12,702 bases of DNA from an uncultured Macromonas sp. (lineage in GTDB: Bacteria > Pseudomonadota > Gammaproteobacteria > Burkholderiales > Burkholderiaceae): positions 1 to 12,702 of the forward strand of contig CAMLOF010000061.1 of the NCBI GenBank assembly GCA_946481585.1, in the 5' to 3' direction. Position 1 is the first letter of the stretch; each line of letters begins with the position of its first letter. Positions 1-7,742 of the stretch are shown here, one piece after another. The position numbers and the translations under genes are program-made. The notes beneath the pieces are model-generated. The model saw nothing but the letters and a program-made list of their open reading frames with translations, had not been told where the DNA came from and did no database searches.

Positions 1-106
1 GCTCCTGCGCGGCAACGTGGCCGGGCGCTGCTTCGAGCACGCGGTCCAGCAGGCACATGTTGCCCTGGTGCGGGATGTGCGCGGCGATCCAGTCGCGGTT
101 CAGCAT
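1..106 (-). CDS. apeP: 3-hydroxyacyl-ACP dehydratase, ApeP-like (partial, N-terminus only)
   Basis: Only the first 35 codons lie in the window; the gene runs off the left edge. The peptide begins MLNRDWIAAHIPHQGNMCLL and continues with DRV. The sequence H-I-P-H-x-G-x-M-C-L-L-D is the typical opening of the hotdog-fold dehydratases of aryl polyene clusters, so the likely role is dehydration of 3-hydroxyacyl-ACP during polyene elongation. The start is fixed by the overlap ATGCTGA, in which its ATG (106-104) precedes the TGA of the upstream gene (102-100), implying translational coupling. It is the second dehydratase of the operon, beside the compact one at 7437-7742. The symbol follows the E. 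coli aryl polyene nomenclature and rests on the N-terminal motif and gene order, because the catalytic part is outside the window. Confidence 0.75.
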   Translation of the reverse strand, partial: MLNRDWIAAHIPHQGNMCLLDRVLEAAPGHVAAQE

Positions 107-894
107 GGCGTGACCTCGATGGCCAGCGGCATGCCGGGCAGGTGGTCGATGTGCACGGTACCCGCCTGCCCTGACGCGAGCTGCTCCAGCATGGACAGAC
201 TGCGCAACGCGGGAATGGCTTGACGCAGGGGCTCCAGGGCGGCATGGCACAGCGGCTGCGGTGTCTGGCTGGACACGGCCAGGGCGATGTGGGCCAGTGC
301 GTGGCCGCTGGCTTGTGGTGTCATCAGCAGCGCCACGCCTGCGCAGTCGGGCACGGGCCGTGCTGCATGCAAGGGTTCGGGATACTCACTGTCGTAGGCA
401 ATCAGCAGCACCGGGCGCTGGGTGGTGGCTGCCTGGGCCAGGGCTTCCAGCAATCCGGCGCCGAAACTGGCGTCGTAGGCGCAAAGCACCTGGCAGGGCT
501 CCATCGAGCGGCTGGCTATGCCCCAGTAACCGGCGGCGGCGTTGTGCACGGAGTTGTGAAAGCGCGTGGGCGAGATGTGCCGGTCTTCTCCGGCCAGTTG
601 TTCGCACAGGGCGTGGCAATTGTGTCCGTCTGCGCCAGAAGAAGAAAACACCGTGGCCAGTGTGGACAGGTCGCGTTGGCCTGCGGCTTGTACCCCCAGG
701 GCCAGCGCCAGCTTCACCACACGACTGGCGCGGCGGCGCTCGGCGGCGGGCAGCAGGTCCGGGGCGGGCAGTGCCGACGGGGCCGCTTCCCAGGCGTGCT
801 CTCCCCGCAGTACCGCGCGGGCACTGTCCCAGTTGGGCAATCCCGGGGCGATGAGTCCGATGCCTTCGATCCAGGCTTGCAGGGGCGTGTTCAT
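100..894 (-). CDS. apeC: Half-length ketosynthase-like protein (chain-length-factor type, ApeC-like)
   Basis: The 264-residue protein resembles only the N-terminal half of a beta-ketoacyl synthase (the ketoacyl-synt_2 type family found in aryl polyene clusters). Seen in the sequence: an opening IEGIGLIAPG, a segment HNSVHNAAAGYWGIA near residues 113-127, and an EPCQVLCAYDASFGAG segment at 132-147 that lines up with the nucleophile loop of ketosynthases. In my alignment with ketosynthase 2 next door, the catalytic cysteine position falls on Tyr140. No downstream HGTxT or KxxxGH motifs exist, so it should not condense substrates itself. In the E. coli pathway the equivalent small protein pairs with a full ketosynthase as a chain-length-factor-like partner, and here the gene directly follows ketosynthase 2. 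Its ATG (894) overlaps that gene's stop as ATGA, and its own stop overlaps the next start. Symbol assigned by order and type, with moderate certainty. Confidence 0.85.
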   Translation of the reverse strand: MNTPLQAWIEGIGLIAPGLPNWDSARAVLRGEHAWEAAPSALPAPDLLPAAERRRASRVVKLALALGVQAAGQRDLSTLATVFSSSGADGHNCHALCEQLAGEDRHISPTRFHNSVHNAAAGYWGIASRSMEPCQVLCAYDASFGAGLLEALAQAATTQRPVLLIAYDSEYPEPLHAARPVPDCAGVALLMTPQASGHALAHIALAVSSQTPQPLCHAALEPLRQAIPALRSLSMLEQLASGQAGTVHIDHLPGMPLAIEVTPC

Positions 895-2084
895 GAGGTT
901 TTCCCGAGGATGAGGCTGCAGTTGCTGCCGCCGAAACCGAAGGAGTTGGTCAGAGCGTATGTGAGTGGCTGGCCGGACTGGGGCTGCTTGAGGTAGTCCA
1001 GCGTCAGCGCCGGGTCCAGTTCGCGGGTGCCGGGGCTGCCGGGCAGCAGGCTGTCGGTCAAGGCCAGCGCGCAGAAAACGGCCTCGACCGCGCCAGCAGC
1101 GCCCAGCGTGTGGCCCGTGGCGCCCTTGGTGGACGAGCAGGGTACGTCGCGCCCGAAAAGGCCGACCACGGCCAGGCCTTCGGCCGCGTCGTTGGCGGGT
1201 GTGGCCGTGCCGTGCAGGTTGATGTAGCCAATGTCACCGGGTTGCAGGCCAGCAGAACGCAGGGCGGCTTCCATCGCCAGGCGTGCGCCCAGCCCTTCGG
1301 GGTGGGGCGACGACATGTGGTACGCGTCGCTTGACTCGCCCATGCCCAAAAGGTGTATGGCGTCGGCGCGGGCAGTGGGGGAGCGCTCCAGCAGTGCGAA
1401 GGCGGCACCTTCTGCCACTGAGATGCCCTTGCGCCCGCCGTCATAGGGGCGGCAGGGCTCGTCTGAAGTGAGTTGCAGCGAGGCAAAACCGTACAGCGTG
1501 GTCAGGCACAGCGAATCGACGCCACCGACGATGGCCGCGTCGATGGTGCCCAATGCCAGATGCCGGGCTGCTGCGGCAAACACCTTCGCGCTGGACGAGC
1601 AGGCGGTGGACACCGTCATGGCCATGCCTTGCAGACCGAACCAGTCGCGCACGAAGGCCGCCAGCGAGAAGGGGTTGTGCGTGCTGTCGTATCGGAATCC
1701 TGCTGGCAGGGCGCCGCTGTCGGGGTCGCGCTGGCGGTAAGCCAGCTCCGTCTGCAGGATGCCCGAAGTGCTGGTTCCCATGAACACGCCCACGCGTTGC
1801 GCGCCGTGGCGCTCGATGGCTGAGCGCACCTGGGTGTCGAACCCGTCGGCGAGCAGGCCCACCTGGGCCAGACGATGGTTGCGACAGTCGTAGGCGGCCA
1901 GGCGGGCGGGCAGTGTCTGGGCATCAACGCCGTCCACTTCGCCCACCCAGGTGGGCAGCTGCACGGTCTCGAAGGCGCATGGGCGCAAGCCGCTGCGCTG
2001 CTCACGCAGGGCCAGGCGGTGGGCGTCCAGACCCACGCCAAGGCAGGTGGTGGCCGTGTAGGCACTCAAGGACAACGGTGTCAC
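891..2084 (-). CDS. apeO: Beta-ketoacyl-ACP synthase 2 (ApeO-like)
   Basis: A complete FabF/KAS-II type condensing enzyme of 397 residues that would extend ACP-bound polyene intermediates with malonyl units. The catalytic set is intact: Cys162 in STACSSS, His291 in NLHGTAT, Lys320 and His325 in the STKGATGHTLGAAGA segment. I chose the GTG at 2084: an AAAGGA ribosome-binding sequence lies about nine bases upstream, homology to ketosynthases begins there, and the frame upstream of it reads back into the methyltransferase gene with unrelated residues. The 38-base gap to the methyltransferase is one of only two sizeable gaps in the operon. The stop overlaps the start of the half-ketosynthase as ATGA, which supports a heterodimer of the two products, as described for ApeO and ApeC of E. 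coli. The symbol relies on this adjacency. Confidence 0.88.
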   Translation of the reverse strand: MTPLSLSAYTATTCLGVGLDAHRLALREQRSGLRPCAFETVQLPTWVGEVDGVDAQTLPARLAAYDCRNHRLAQVGLLADGFDTQVRSAIERHGAQRVGVFMGTSTSGILQTELAYRQRDPDSGALPAGFRYDSTHNPFSLAAFVRDWFGLQGMAMTVSTACSSSAKVFAAAARHLALGTIDAAIVGGVDSLCLTTLYGFASLQLTSDEPCRPYDGGRKGISVAEGAAFALLERSPTARADAIHLLGMGESSDAYHMSSPHPEGLGARLAMEAALRSAGLQPGDIGYINLHGTATPANDAAEGLAVVGLFGRDVPCSSTKGATGHTLGAAGAVEAVFCALALTDSLLPGSPGTRELDPALTLDYLKQPQSGQPLTYALTNSFGFGGSNCSLILGKTS

Positions 2085-2122
2085 GTCAAGCGTTCCTTTG
2101 TGAGTGATGTGGGGTATGGGGT

Positions 2123-2842
2123 TCAGGCAGGCACGCGGCAATGGAGCATGACGTTGGCGAACGGTTTGCGCCCGCTCATGGGGGTGCTTTCGACCAGGAA
2201 GCCCAGGTCCTGCAGGTGGCGTTTCCATTCGTCCAGCGTGCGGCAGTACAGGCGGGGCAGGCGGTGCCCGCGCGAGAAGGTGACGATGTGGTCCACCGCG
2301 TTGCAGACGTGAAAAGGCCAGCCCGCCGCCGCGTCGCCGATGCGCGTGAGGAACACGCCTCCTGGCGGCAGTGCCTCGCGGATACGGCGCAGCACGGTCT
2401 GCTGCTGCGTATGGTCGAAATAGTGCAGCGCGTCAAGGATGGAGATGGCGTCCGGCTGACCGAAGTCGGCGGCGTTCATGTCGCCCAGCTCCACGCTGAC
2501 GCGGGGATCGTTGCCGAAGGCCCTTGCAGCGCGTTCAACGTCGCGGGGCATCAGTTCGATGCCTCGAAGCTTCGTGGGCTGAGGGGGTGGCGCCCAGCCT
2601 GACGGCCAGGCGCCTTGGCTGTGCAGCTCGCTGGCTGCCAGCAGCCAGGCGAACAGGCTGCCCTGGCCGCAACCCAGGTCGAGGAAGTGCCCCCGTGCCG
2701 GGAGCAGACCGCGCTGCAGGATGTCGGTGAAGATGCCGTCGTGGCCGAGCTTGCCTCGGGCGTAGTGGTAGGCAAACCGGCCGCTGGCCAGGAACCGCTC
2801 GGATGCCCGGTTCAGGAGCAGGCGATGGAAGGGGCGTGTCAT
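2123..2842 (-). CDS. Class I SAM-dependent methyltransferase
   Basis: A 239-residue cytosolic methyltransferase. The SAM-binding glycine-rich motif I is clear at residues 53-61 (FLDLGCGQG). It is followed by an acidic residue in GIELMP near 94-99, GDM at 120-122, and a motif-IV-like segment SILDALHYF at 134-142. Aryl polyene clusters usually contain such an enzyme, and known aryl polyene head groups can be methylated on the ring or hydroxyl, so head-group methylation is the likely role; the substrate cannot be read from the sequence. I chose the ATG at 2842 because it overlaps the deacetylase stop as ATGA and begins a typical MTRPFHRLLLNRA start; an in-frame ATG 33 bases upstream would intrude into the deacetylase gene. 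An insertion rich in Pro and Trp (about 76-92) sits between motif I and the next strand. Confidence 0.85.
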   Translation of the reverse strand: MTRPFHRLLLNRASERFLASGRFAYHYARGKLGHDGIFTDILQRGLLPARGHFLDLGCGQGSLFAWLLAASELHSQGAWPSGWAPPPQPTKLRGIELMPRDVERAARAFGNDPRVSVELGDMNAADFGQPDAISILDALHYFDHTQQQTVLRRIREALPPGGVFLTRIGDAAAGWPFHVCNAVDHIVTFSRGHRLPRLYCRTLDEWKRHLQDLGFLVESTPMSGRKPFANVMLHCRVPA

Positions 2843-3639
2843 GGCTGAGCTTGGACAAGGGTGACGGTGCGCCACCGCTGTTGTTGGATGCTGTGCAAAA
2901 GCTGCGGTAGAACGGCCAGGATCACAGGATTGCCGTTGGGCGTGCGTGCGCTGTGCCCGTCGTGCAGCAACACGATGTCGCCTGCCCCCCAGCCGCGGGT
3001 GATGCGTGACAGGACGGTGACCGGGTCGCCTGTGCGGGTGTCGTAGGCCCGCCGATTCCAGCTGGCCAGCCTCAGCCCCAGCTGGTGCAGAACGGGGTCG
3101 AGGAAGGGGTTGCGCAGACCGGCCGTGGCGCGAAAGAAGCGAGGCGCCTGTCCGGTGATGTCGCTGAGCGCAGCCTGGGCCTGGACGATGTCTTGCCTCA
3201 TTCGGTTGGGGCCGAACAGCGAGAAAGCGTTGGAGTGTGCGTGGCCGTGGTTTTCCACGCGGTGGCCACGCGCCACGATCTCACGGCAAAGGGCCGGGTG
3301 CGCCAGTGCCCGGCGGCCGATGCAGAAGAAAGAGGCTTGTGCACCAGCCTGATCCAGCAGGTCCAGCACGCGGGGGGTCACTTCCGGGTCTGGACCGTCG
3401 TCGATGGTCAGCGCAATCTCACCGCGCTGGCGGGCTGCCTCGTGCAGGCGGTTGAGATTGGCGCCCAGCCAGGTGGAGCGCGGCCACAGGCCAGCGCCAG
3501 CCAGCAGGGCGTGGTTGGCCGCGATGGCGCCCGCCGCCCAGGGCCAGCCATGGGGCGTGGCCAGTGCTGCCACGGCAGCCGTGCCGTGCAACAGCAGGCT
3601 GGTCTTCAGCAGTGGCGGTGCTTTCCAGGGAGAGGTCAT
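2839..3639 (-). CDS. Polysaccharide deacetylase family protein (NodB homology domain)
   Basis: A 266-residue carbohydrate-esterase-4 type protein. The N-terminal region (about 14-52) is hydrophobic and may act as one or two membrane anchors. The NodB domain follows with all main motifs: TIDDGPD with Asp80 and Asp81; the metal-binding His131 and His135 in NHGHAHS; the R-x3-G motif at Arg170-Gly174 (RATAG); SWNRRAYD at 193-200; and LLHDGH at 224-229. Family members remove N-acetyl (or O-acetyl) groups from sugars. Nothing in the sequence names the substrate; inside this operon a sugar-containing anchor of the polyene lipid is a reasonable guess. Start at 3639 overlaps the exporter stop as ATGA, and the stop overlaps the methyltransferase start in the same way, so it is an integral member of the operon. 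I do not recall this enzyme in the E. coli version of the cluster. Confidence 0.88.
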   Translation of the reverse strand: MTSPWKAPPLLKTSLLLHGTAAVAALATPHGWPWAAGAIAANHALLAGAGLWPRSTWLGANLNRLHEAARQRGEIALTIDDGPDPEVTPRVLDLLDQAGAQASFFCIGRRALAHPALCREIVARGHRVENHGHAHSNAFSLFGPNRMRQDIVQAQAALSDITGQAPRFFRATAGLRNPFLDPVLHQLGLRLASWNRRAYDTRTGDPVTVLSRITRGWGAGDIVLLHDGHSARTPNGNPVILAVLPQLLHSIQQQRWRTVTLVQAQP

Positions 3640-5972
3640 GCCTTGTTCTGCCTCGGGGTCATGGCTGCCGAGAGTACCAGTGCCAGCAGGGCGCCTGGAG
3701 CCACCGTGGCGCCGACGGCCTGCAATACCGGTGTTGAAGACAGGCTCAAAACACCGAACCCGATCACCGTGGTGGTGTTGGCCAGTGCAATGGACAGAAG
3801 TGTTTCAGCGTCGGGGACGTCAGCGTGGGAGACACTCTCGAAAAACAGCGCGTAGTTCGAGCCCACCGCCACGATCAGCAGCATTCCGATCAGGTGCAGC
3901 AGATGCAGATGCGTGCCCTGCAGCAGCAACCCGGCGGCAACCAGTGCCACAGCCATGATCAAGGGAACCAGCACACGCCACAGGCGCATGGCATCTCGCA
4001 GGCTGGCTGCCAGCAGCACGAGGATGGCGCCAAGCCCGAGGCAGGACAACACGATGGCCTCGTCGATGTAGCTGCCATACAGCGAGTTGAACTCCTGCTT
4101 CATGTCGATGAAGACGGCTTCGCTGCCTTGCAGCGCGGTCTGTACGGCGGCGGCGTCGATTTCAGAGCCCGCGTGCAGGGCCGGGCGCAGAGGTAGCAGC
4201 ACGCTCCACCCGCCTTCGCGCTGCAGCAACAGGGAATCCACCAGCAACGCCAGCCCCGTGCCTTGCATGTCTTCCCGCGTCAGGTTGGCAGCCGTGCGGG
4301 CGCGGTCGATGTCGTCCAGAAAAGGTTGAAGGCGCTGGGCGGACAGAGGCGAACCGGTCAGCGCCTCTTCCAGCCGGACCCGCAGAACATCTGCGGGAGG
4401 CAGACTGGCACGGCGTGTCTGTTGCGTGGCCGCGCTGGGCATGAAGCGTGCCGGTGTGTCGTAGCCACCGATGACGTTGCGGGCCATCAGTTCGTCCAGC
4501 CGCGCGCCGACACGTTCCGCCGCTTCCAGCGCGGCTTCGCGGTTCGTAGCCGTCACCACCACAAGGTAACGGGCATCCGGTGCCCCCAGATCGGCGCGCA
4601 GTTCACCGTCAAGCTGCGCGGCACGTGTGCTCACCGTGGACAGCGCCGACAGATTGGGTTGCCACAGATCGCCCCGCTGGGCGAACAGGTAAACCATGGC
4701 CGCCACGGTGAGCAGCACAGCGGGCCAGCGCAGAACGCCCGCACGCCGCACGCATTGCTGCAACAGTGGCCCTACCCAGAGTGCCGAGCGGTTGTGCACG
4801 CGCTGCCCGGCCAGTGGCGGCAGCAAGAAGCGGGTCACCAGGGCGGCGGTCAGCACCCCGGTCAGTGCGTAAAGCCCCAGTTGTGCCAAGCCGGGAAACC
4901 CCGAAAACAGCAAGGCGCCGAAGCCGAATACCGAAGTCATCACCCCCAGGCGGATGGTGGGCCAGAAGCGCTCGCGCCAGCCGTCCACGCCGAGCTTGCC
5001 CGATTGCACGAAATAGTAGATGCCGTAGTCCACGGCCTCGCCAATCAGGGCCGACCCGAAACCCACGGTGATACCGAAGACCGTACCGTGAACCAGACTC
5101 ACCGCCACGACACCGGCCAGCGCGCCGCTGAGCACCGGCACCAGCGTCAGCAACACCAGGCTGATGCGGCGGTAAACGAGGTACAGCAGCCCGGCGACGG
5201 CCAACATGCTGACCAAGGACAGACGGGACACTTCGTCCTTGATCTTGGCACGGGCTTCCACGGCGAACATTCCGGGGCCAGACATCTGCAGGGTCAAACC
5301 GGCGGCGGGGGAGGCGCTGGAGATGTCAGCGAAAGCAGCCCGGACCAGCGAAATGGCGGTTTCCTGTCCATCGGTGTCGGAGCCTAGGGCACGTGTCTGC
5401 AGCAGAAGCATGGCGCGCTGGCCATCGCGTGATGCCCAGACACCTTCGCGCATGTGGGGTTGTGCGCCAGTCTGCAGGCCCAGCAGCAACTCGGCCATTT
5501 CTCCGGTGGGGTCGCGCGTCAGGTAGGGCTTGAACAACACACCGCCAGCAGAACTCACCAAGTCAATGCTGTTGCTGATGGCTTCTTTCAGGCCCGCCAC
5601 ACTGAAGCGGTCGGGGTTGACGGCCGGGCTCAGTACGTAACGCTGGTTCAGCAGGAAGCCGAGGTCCGCGTCCAGAGCCTGCATTTCACCGTTCTGCACC
5701 GTGGCGAATTCGGGGGTCGCCGCCAACCGCTCACGCAACAGCCGCGAAGCCTGGGCACGTTCGTTCGCATCGCCCCCTTCGATGGCCAGCATGAGCAGGC
5801 GGGACACCGAGCCCTCGCGCAACTGGTCCACCAACACCCGTTGCTCCACCGATGGCTTGGACGGCAGGAAGAACGACATGTCTGCCGTGAAGCGGCTTTG
5901 ACTGACCACGGCCACACCCGCCAGCATGGCCAGCAGCCAGAGCAGGAATACGCGCAGCGCTGGGCGCATCAT
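3636..5972 (-). CDS. apeM: MMPL/RND-superfamily exporter (ApeM-like)
   Basis: A 778-residue inner-membrane transporter with the two-fold layout of the MMPL branch of the RND superfamily. A signal-anchor-like segment (residues 7-24) is followed by a periplasmic loop (about 25-245), a membrane bundle (about 250-385), a helix near 415-430, a second periplasmic loop (about 432-635) and a second bundle (about 637-770). The first bundle has GEAVDYGIYYF with the Asp315-Tyr316 pair typical of the proton relay; the matching place in the second bundle reads GSNYALFF (Asn706-Tyr707). The likely role is proton-driven export of the finished aryl polyene lipid, working with the LolA-like protein encoded just upstream. 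At both ends it overlaps its neighbours by ATGA. The start at 5972 is preferred over the in-frame Met codon that follows because of the overlap. Confidence 0.9.
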   Translation of the reverse strand: MMRPALRVFLLWLLAMLAGVAVVSQSRFTADMSFFLPSKPSVEQRVLVDQLREGSVSRLLMLAIEGGDANERAQASRLLRERLAATPEFATVQNGEMQALDADLGFLLNQRYVLSPAVNPDRFSVAGLKEAISNSIDLVSSAGGVLFKPYLTRDPTGEMAELLLGLQTGAQPHMREGVWASRDGQRAMLLLQTRALGSDTDGQETAISLVRAAFADISSASPAAGLTLQMSGPGMFAVEARAKIKDEVSRLSLVSMLAVAGLLYLVYRRISLVLLTLVPVLSGALAGVVAVSLVHGTVFGITVGFGSALIGEAVDYGIYYFVQSGKLGVDGWRERFWPTIRLGVMTSVFGFGALLFSGFPGLAQLGLYALTGVLTAALVTRFLLPPLAGQRVHNRSALWVGPLLQQCVRRAGVLRWPAVLLTVAAMVYLFAQRGDLWQPNLSALSTVSTRAAQLDGELRADLGAPDARYLVVVTATNREAALEAAERVGARLDELMARNVIGGYDTPARFMPSAATQQTRRASLPPADVLRVRLEEALTGSPLSAQRLQPFLDDIDRARTAANLTREDMQGTGLALLVDSLLLQREGGWSVLLPLRPALHAGSEIDAAAVQTALQGSEAVFIDMKQEFNSLYGSYIDEAIVLSCLGLGAILVLLAASLRDAMRLWRVLVPLIMAVALVAAGLLLQGTHLHLLHLIGMLLIVAVGSNYALFFESVSHADVPDAETLLSIALANTTTVIGFGVLSLSSTPVLQAVGATVAPGALLALVLSAAMTPRQNKA

Positions 5973-6538
5973 GGCTGGCCCAGGGGCTCGATGGCCAGTT
6001 CGGTGCGGTCGCCGTCAGCCTGCAGATATTCGATGTGGCGCACCTGGCGCTGGGTTCCGCTGATGGTCACGCGCTGCAGCAGCTGGGCAATGCGGGCGTC
6101 GCTGGGCACCAGGGTCAGTGTCCACGTGTCGGCTGTGCCGCTGAGTTGCAGCCGGTAGTTGCGCTCCAGGGCCGCGCGGTCGCCTGCAAGCGTGCCACGG
6201 ATGCTTTCGACGAAAGCCAGGGCCTCGGGGCGCTGGCTCAGGTTGATCGACAGCTTGCGCCGGTCTCGTTCCACCGTCAGCGTGTCCTTGTTGAGCAGCA
6301 GCGTTTCGGTCTTGGGCGTGAGCGTGCGCTTCTCCAGTCTGTCAGGTGCTGTGTAGGTCATCTCGCCAGTGGCCAGCACCGGTTTGTCCAGCAAGGCCAG
6401 ATGGCGCTTTTCCACGAAGCGCGCCTGCCCGCCCGGGTGTTGCGCCAGTTCGCTCATGAGCTGGTCGAGCGTCAGGCCAGCCTGCGCGCAGAGCGCAGCG
6501 CTGCCTAGCAGCCATGCAGTGATCCAGCGTTTCATCAT
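5969..6538 (-). CDS. apeL: LolA-like periplasmic carrier protein (ApeL-like)
   Basis: A 189-residue exported protein. Residues 1-20 form a classical signal peptide (MMKRW, then a hydrophobic core, ending in CAQA before Gly21), consistent with signal peptidase I cleavage. The mature part has the LolA-related pattern: LDQLMSELAQHPGGQARFVEKR early on, then strand-like segments including GEMTYTAPDRLEKRTL and RVTISGTQRQVRHIEYLQADGDR. LolA carries lipids or lipoproteins through the periplasm, and LolA-like proteins recur in aryl polyene clusters next to an MMPL exporter, so it probably shuttles the polyene lipid toward the outer membrane. The ATG at 6538 overlaps the acyltransferase stop as ATGA; a second ATG follows immediately at 6535 and is nearly as good. 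Its stop overlaps the exporter start. Confidence 0.87.
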   Translation of the reverse strand: MMKRWITAWLLGSAALCAQAGLTLDQLMSELAQHPGGQARFVEKRHLALLDKPVLATGEMTYTAPDRLEKRTLTPKTETLLLNKDTLTVERDRRKLSINLSQRPEALAFVESIRGTLAGDRAALERNYRLQLSGTADTWTLTLVPSDARIAQLLQRVTISGTQRQVRHIEYLQADGDRTELAIEPLGQP

Positions 6539-7440
6539 GCTTGTATCCAGAAATCGAAGAAGTTGAACCAGTTGTAAGGGGTCTCGCGGCACAGGGCGTC
6601 CAGCTTGCGGACGTAGGTTTCGCGGGCAGCATCGGCACAGGCCTGCCGGTCTGCGCGGGACACGTTCGAAAAGTCTGCCAATGGCTCGAAGACCAGGCGG
6701 TACCGGTTCCCGCCCAGGTATTGGCCCGCCATGAAAAACACCGGGCGGCGCATCAGCGCGGCCAGCCGCCAGGGCCCAAGCGGGAACGCTGCCGGCGCAC
6801 CGAGCAGGTCATGCACCGCAGTTTCGTCCTGGCCCAGGGATCGGTCAGCCAGCACGCCCACCAGAAAGCCGTCGTCGAGTTTTTCCTGCAGCTCGATCAT
6901 GGACGTGGCACGCCCCAGCGCCACCACGTCTTGCGTGGCCTCGGGGTTGATCGCGTGCAGCGCAGCGTTGATCTTGCGCGCGTTTTCTTCGTACATCAAC
7001 ATGGCCACGCGCAAGTCGGCCCGCATGCGCCCGGCGGCGCGCAGCACCTCGAAGCTTCCCAGGTGCGCCCCCATCAGCAGCACGCCGCCCTGGCGCGCCA
7101 CTGCTTCGTGCAAGGCATCGCTGCCCTGCACTTCGATGTCGAAGAGGTCGTCGCGGTTGTTGAGCAGATAGACCCGGTCGTGCACGGTGCTGGCAAAAGC
7201 CAGCATGTGCCGGTACACGTCACTCCAGGCGGGGGGCTTGCCCAGGGCGCGCCGCAAGTAGGTACGGCTGGCTTGCCTGGCGTTGGCGGCGAAGAGGGTG
7301 AAGTACAGCGCGATACCGTGCAGCACGGCACGGCTCGCTCGTCTGCCAATAGCAAGCGAGAGCCAGACCATGAGGCGCAGCAGGGGCAGGTTGCTGCGTT
7401 CCTTGGTTCGCAGCCAGTGCGGGGGCGGCGCGGCTTTCAT
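6535..7440 (-). CDS. LpxL/HtrB-like lipid acyltransferase
   Basis: A 301-residue protein of the lysophospholipid/lipid A acyltransferase group. The catalytic H-x4-E motif is clear: His126 and Glu131 in GAHLGSFEVLR. Other family-like parts are a basic, hydrophobic N-terminus (residues 15-50, probable membrane association), TVHDRVYLLN near 85-94 and GVLADRSLGQDE further on. It probably transfers an acyl chain, either a fatty acid or the polyene itself from ACP, onto a lipid or sugar acceptor at the inner face of the cytoplasmic membrane. In several aryl polyene clusters this domain is fused to a family-2 glycosyltransferase (ApeJ in E. coli); here it stands alone. The ATG at 7440 forms an ATGA overlap with the dehydratase stop; the same frame is open further upstream, but that extension lies inside the dehydratase gene and is not protein-like. 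Confidence 0.87.
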   Translation of the reverse strand: MKAAPPPHWLRTKERSNLPLLRLMVWLSLAIGRRASRAVLHGIALYFTLFAANARQASRTYLRRALGKPPAWSDVYRHMLAFASTVHDRVYLLNNRDDLFDIEVQGSDALHEAVARQGGVLLMGAHLGSFEVLRAAGRMRADLRVAMLMYEENARKINAALHAINPEATQDVVALGRATSMIELQEKLDDGFLVGVLADRSLGQDETAVHDLLGAPAAFPLGPWRLAALMRRPVFFMAGQYLGGNRYRLVFEPLADFSNVSRADRQACADAARETYVRKLDALCRETPYNWFNFFDFWIQA

Positions 7441-7742
7441 GGGGCAGGAGGTGCCAGGCTGCCCGAGGCCACCTCCGCGCCGTCGCAGGTCACCTGGAAG
7501 GCCACGCCTTTGGGCCCCGCCATCTGGAGTGCGAACAGCAAGGTCTGGCCCGGTCTGGCCGGGCGCAGGAACTTGGCATGGCCAATCTGCCACTCCCCGG
7601 CTGGCGACAGGCGTTGGGCTTTGGCCAGCGCCATCACGCGATCCAACAAAACGACGCCGGGGACGATGGGCTGACCGGGAAAGTGCCCTGCCAGTGCCGG
7701 ATGGTCCGCGGGGACGGTCCAGCGTTCTTCAGCCATGGACAT
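7437..7742 (-). CDS. apeI: Compact hotdog-fold 3-hydroxyacyl-ACP dehydratase (ApeI-like)
   Basis: A 101-residue single-hotdog protein of the FabA/FabZ family. The signature GHFPGQPIVPGVVLLD at residues 19-34 contains the catalytic His20 and, 14 residues later, Asp34. The FabZ group has Glu at that place and the FabA group has Asp, so the acid is conserved in kind. At 101 residues it is shorter than housekeeping FabZ (about 140-150), as expected for the pathway-specific enzyme. It would dehydrate the 3-hydroxy intermediates to give the conjugated double bonds. The first ATG (7742) is chosen because an AAAGGGG ribosome-binding sequence lies about five bases before it; a second ATG at 7736 is the alternative. 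The gene overlaps the ligase end by 14 bases and its stop overlaps the acyltransferase start. Confidence 0.88.
   Translation of the reverse strand: MSMAEERWTVPADHPALAGHFPGQPIVPGVVLLDRVMALAKAQRLSPAGEWQIGHAKFLRPARPGQTLLFALQMAGPKGVAFQVTCDGAEVASGSLAPPAP

Noticed and set aside
2085..2228. The upstream extension of ketosynthase 2 to an ATG at 2228.
   Set aside because: The added 48 residues lie mostly inside the methyltransferase gene, are not ketosynthase-like, and a GTG with a good ribosome-binding sequence exists at 2084.
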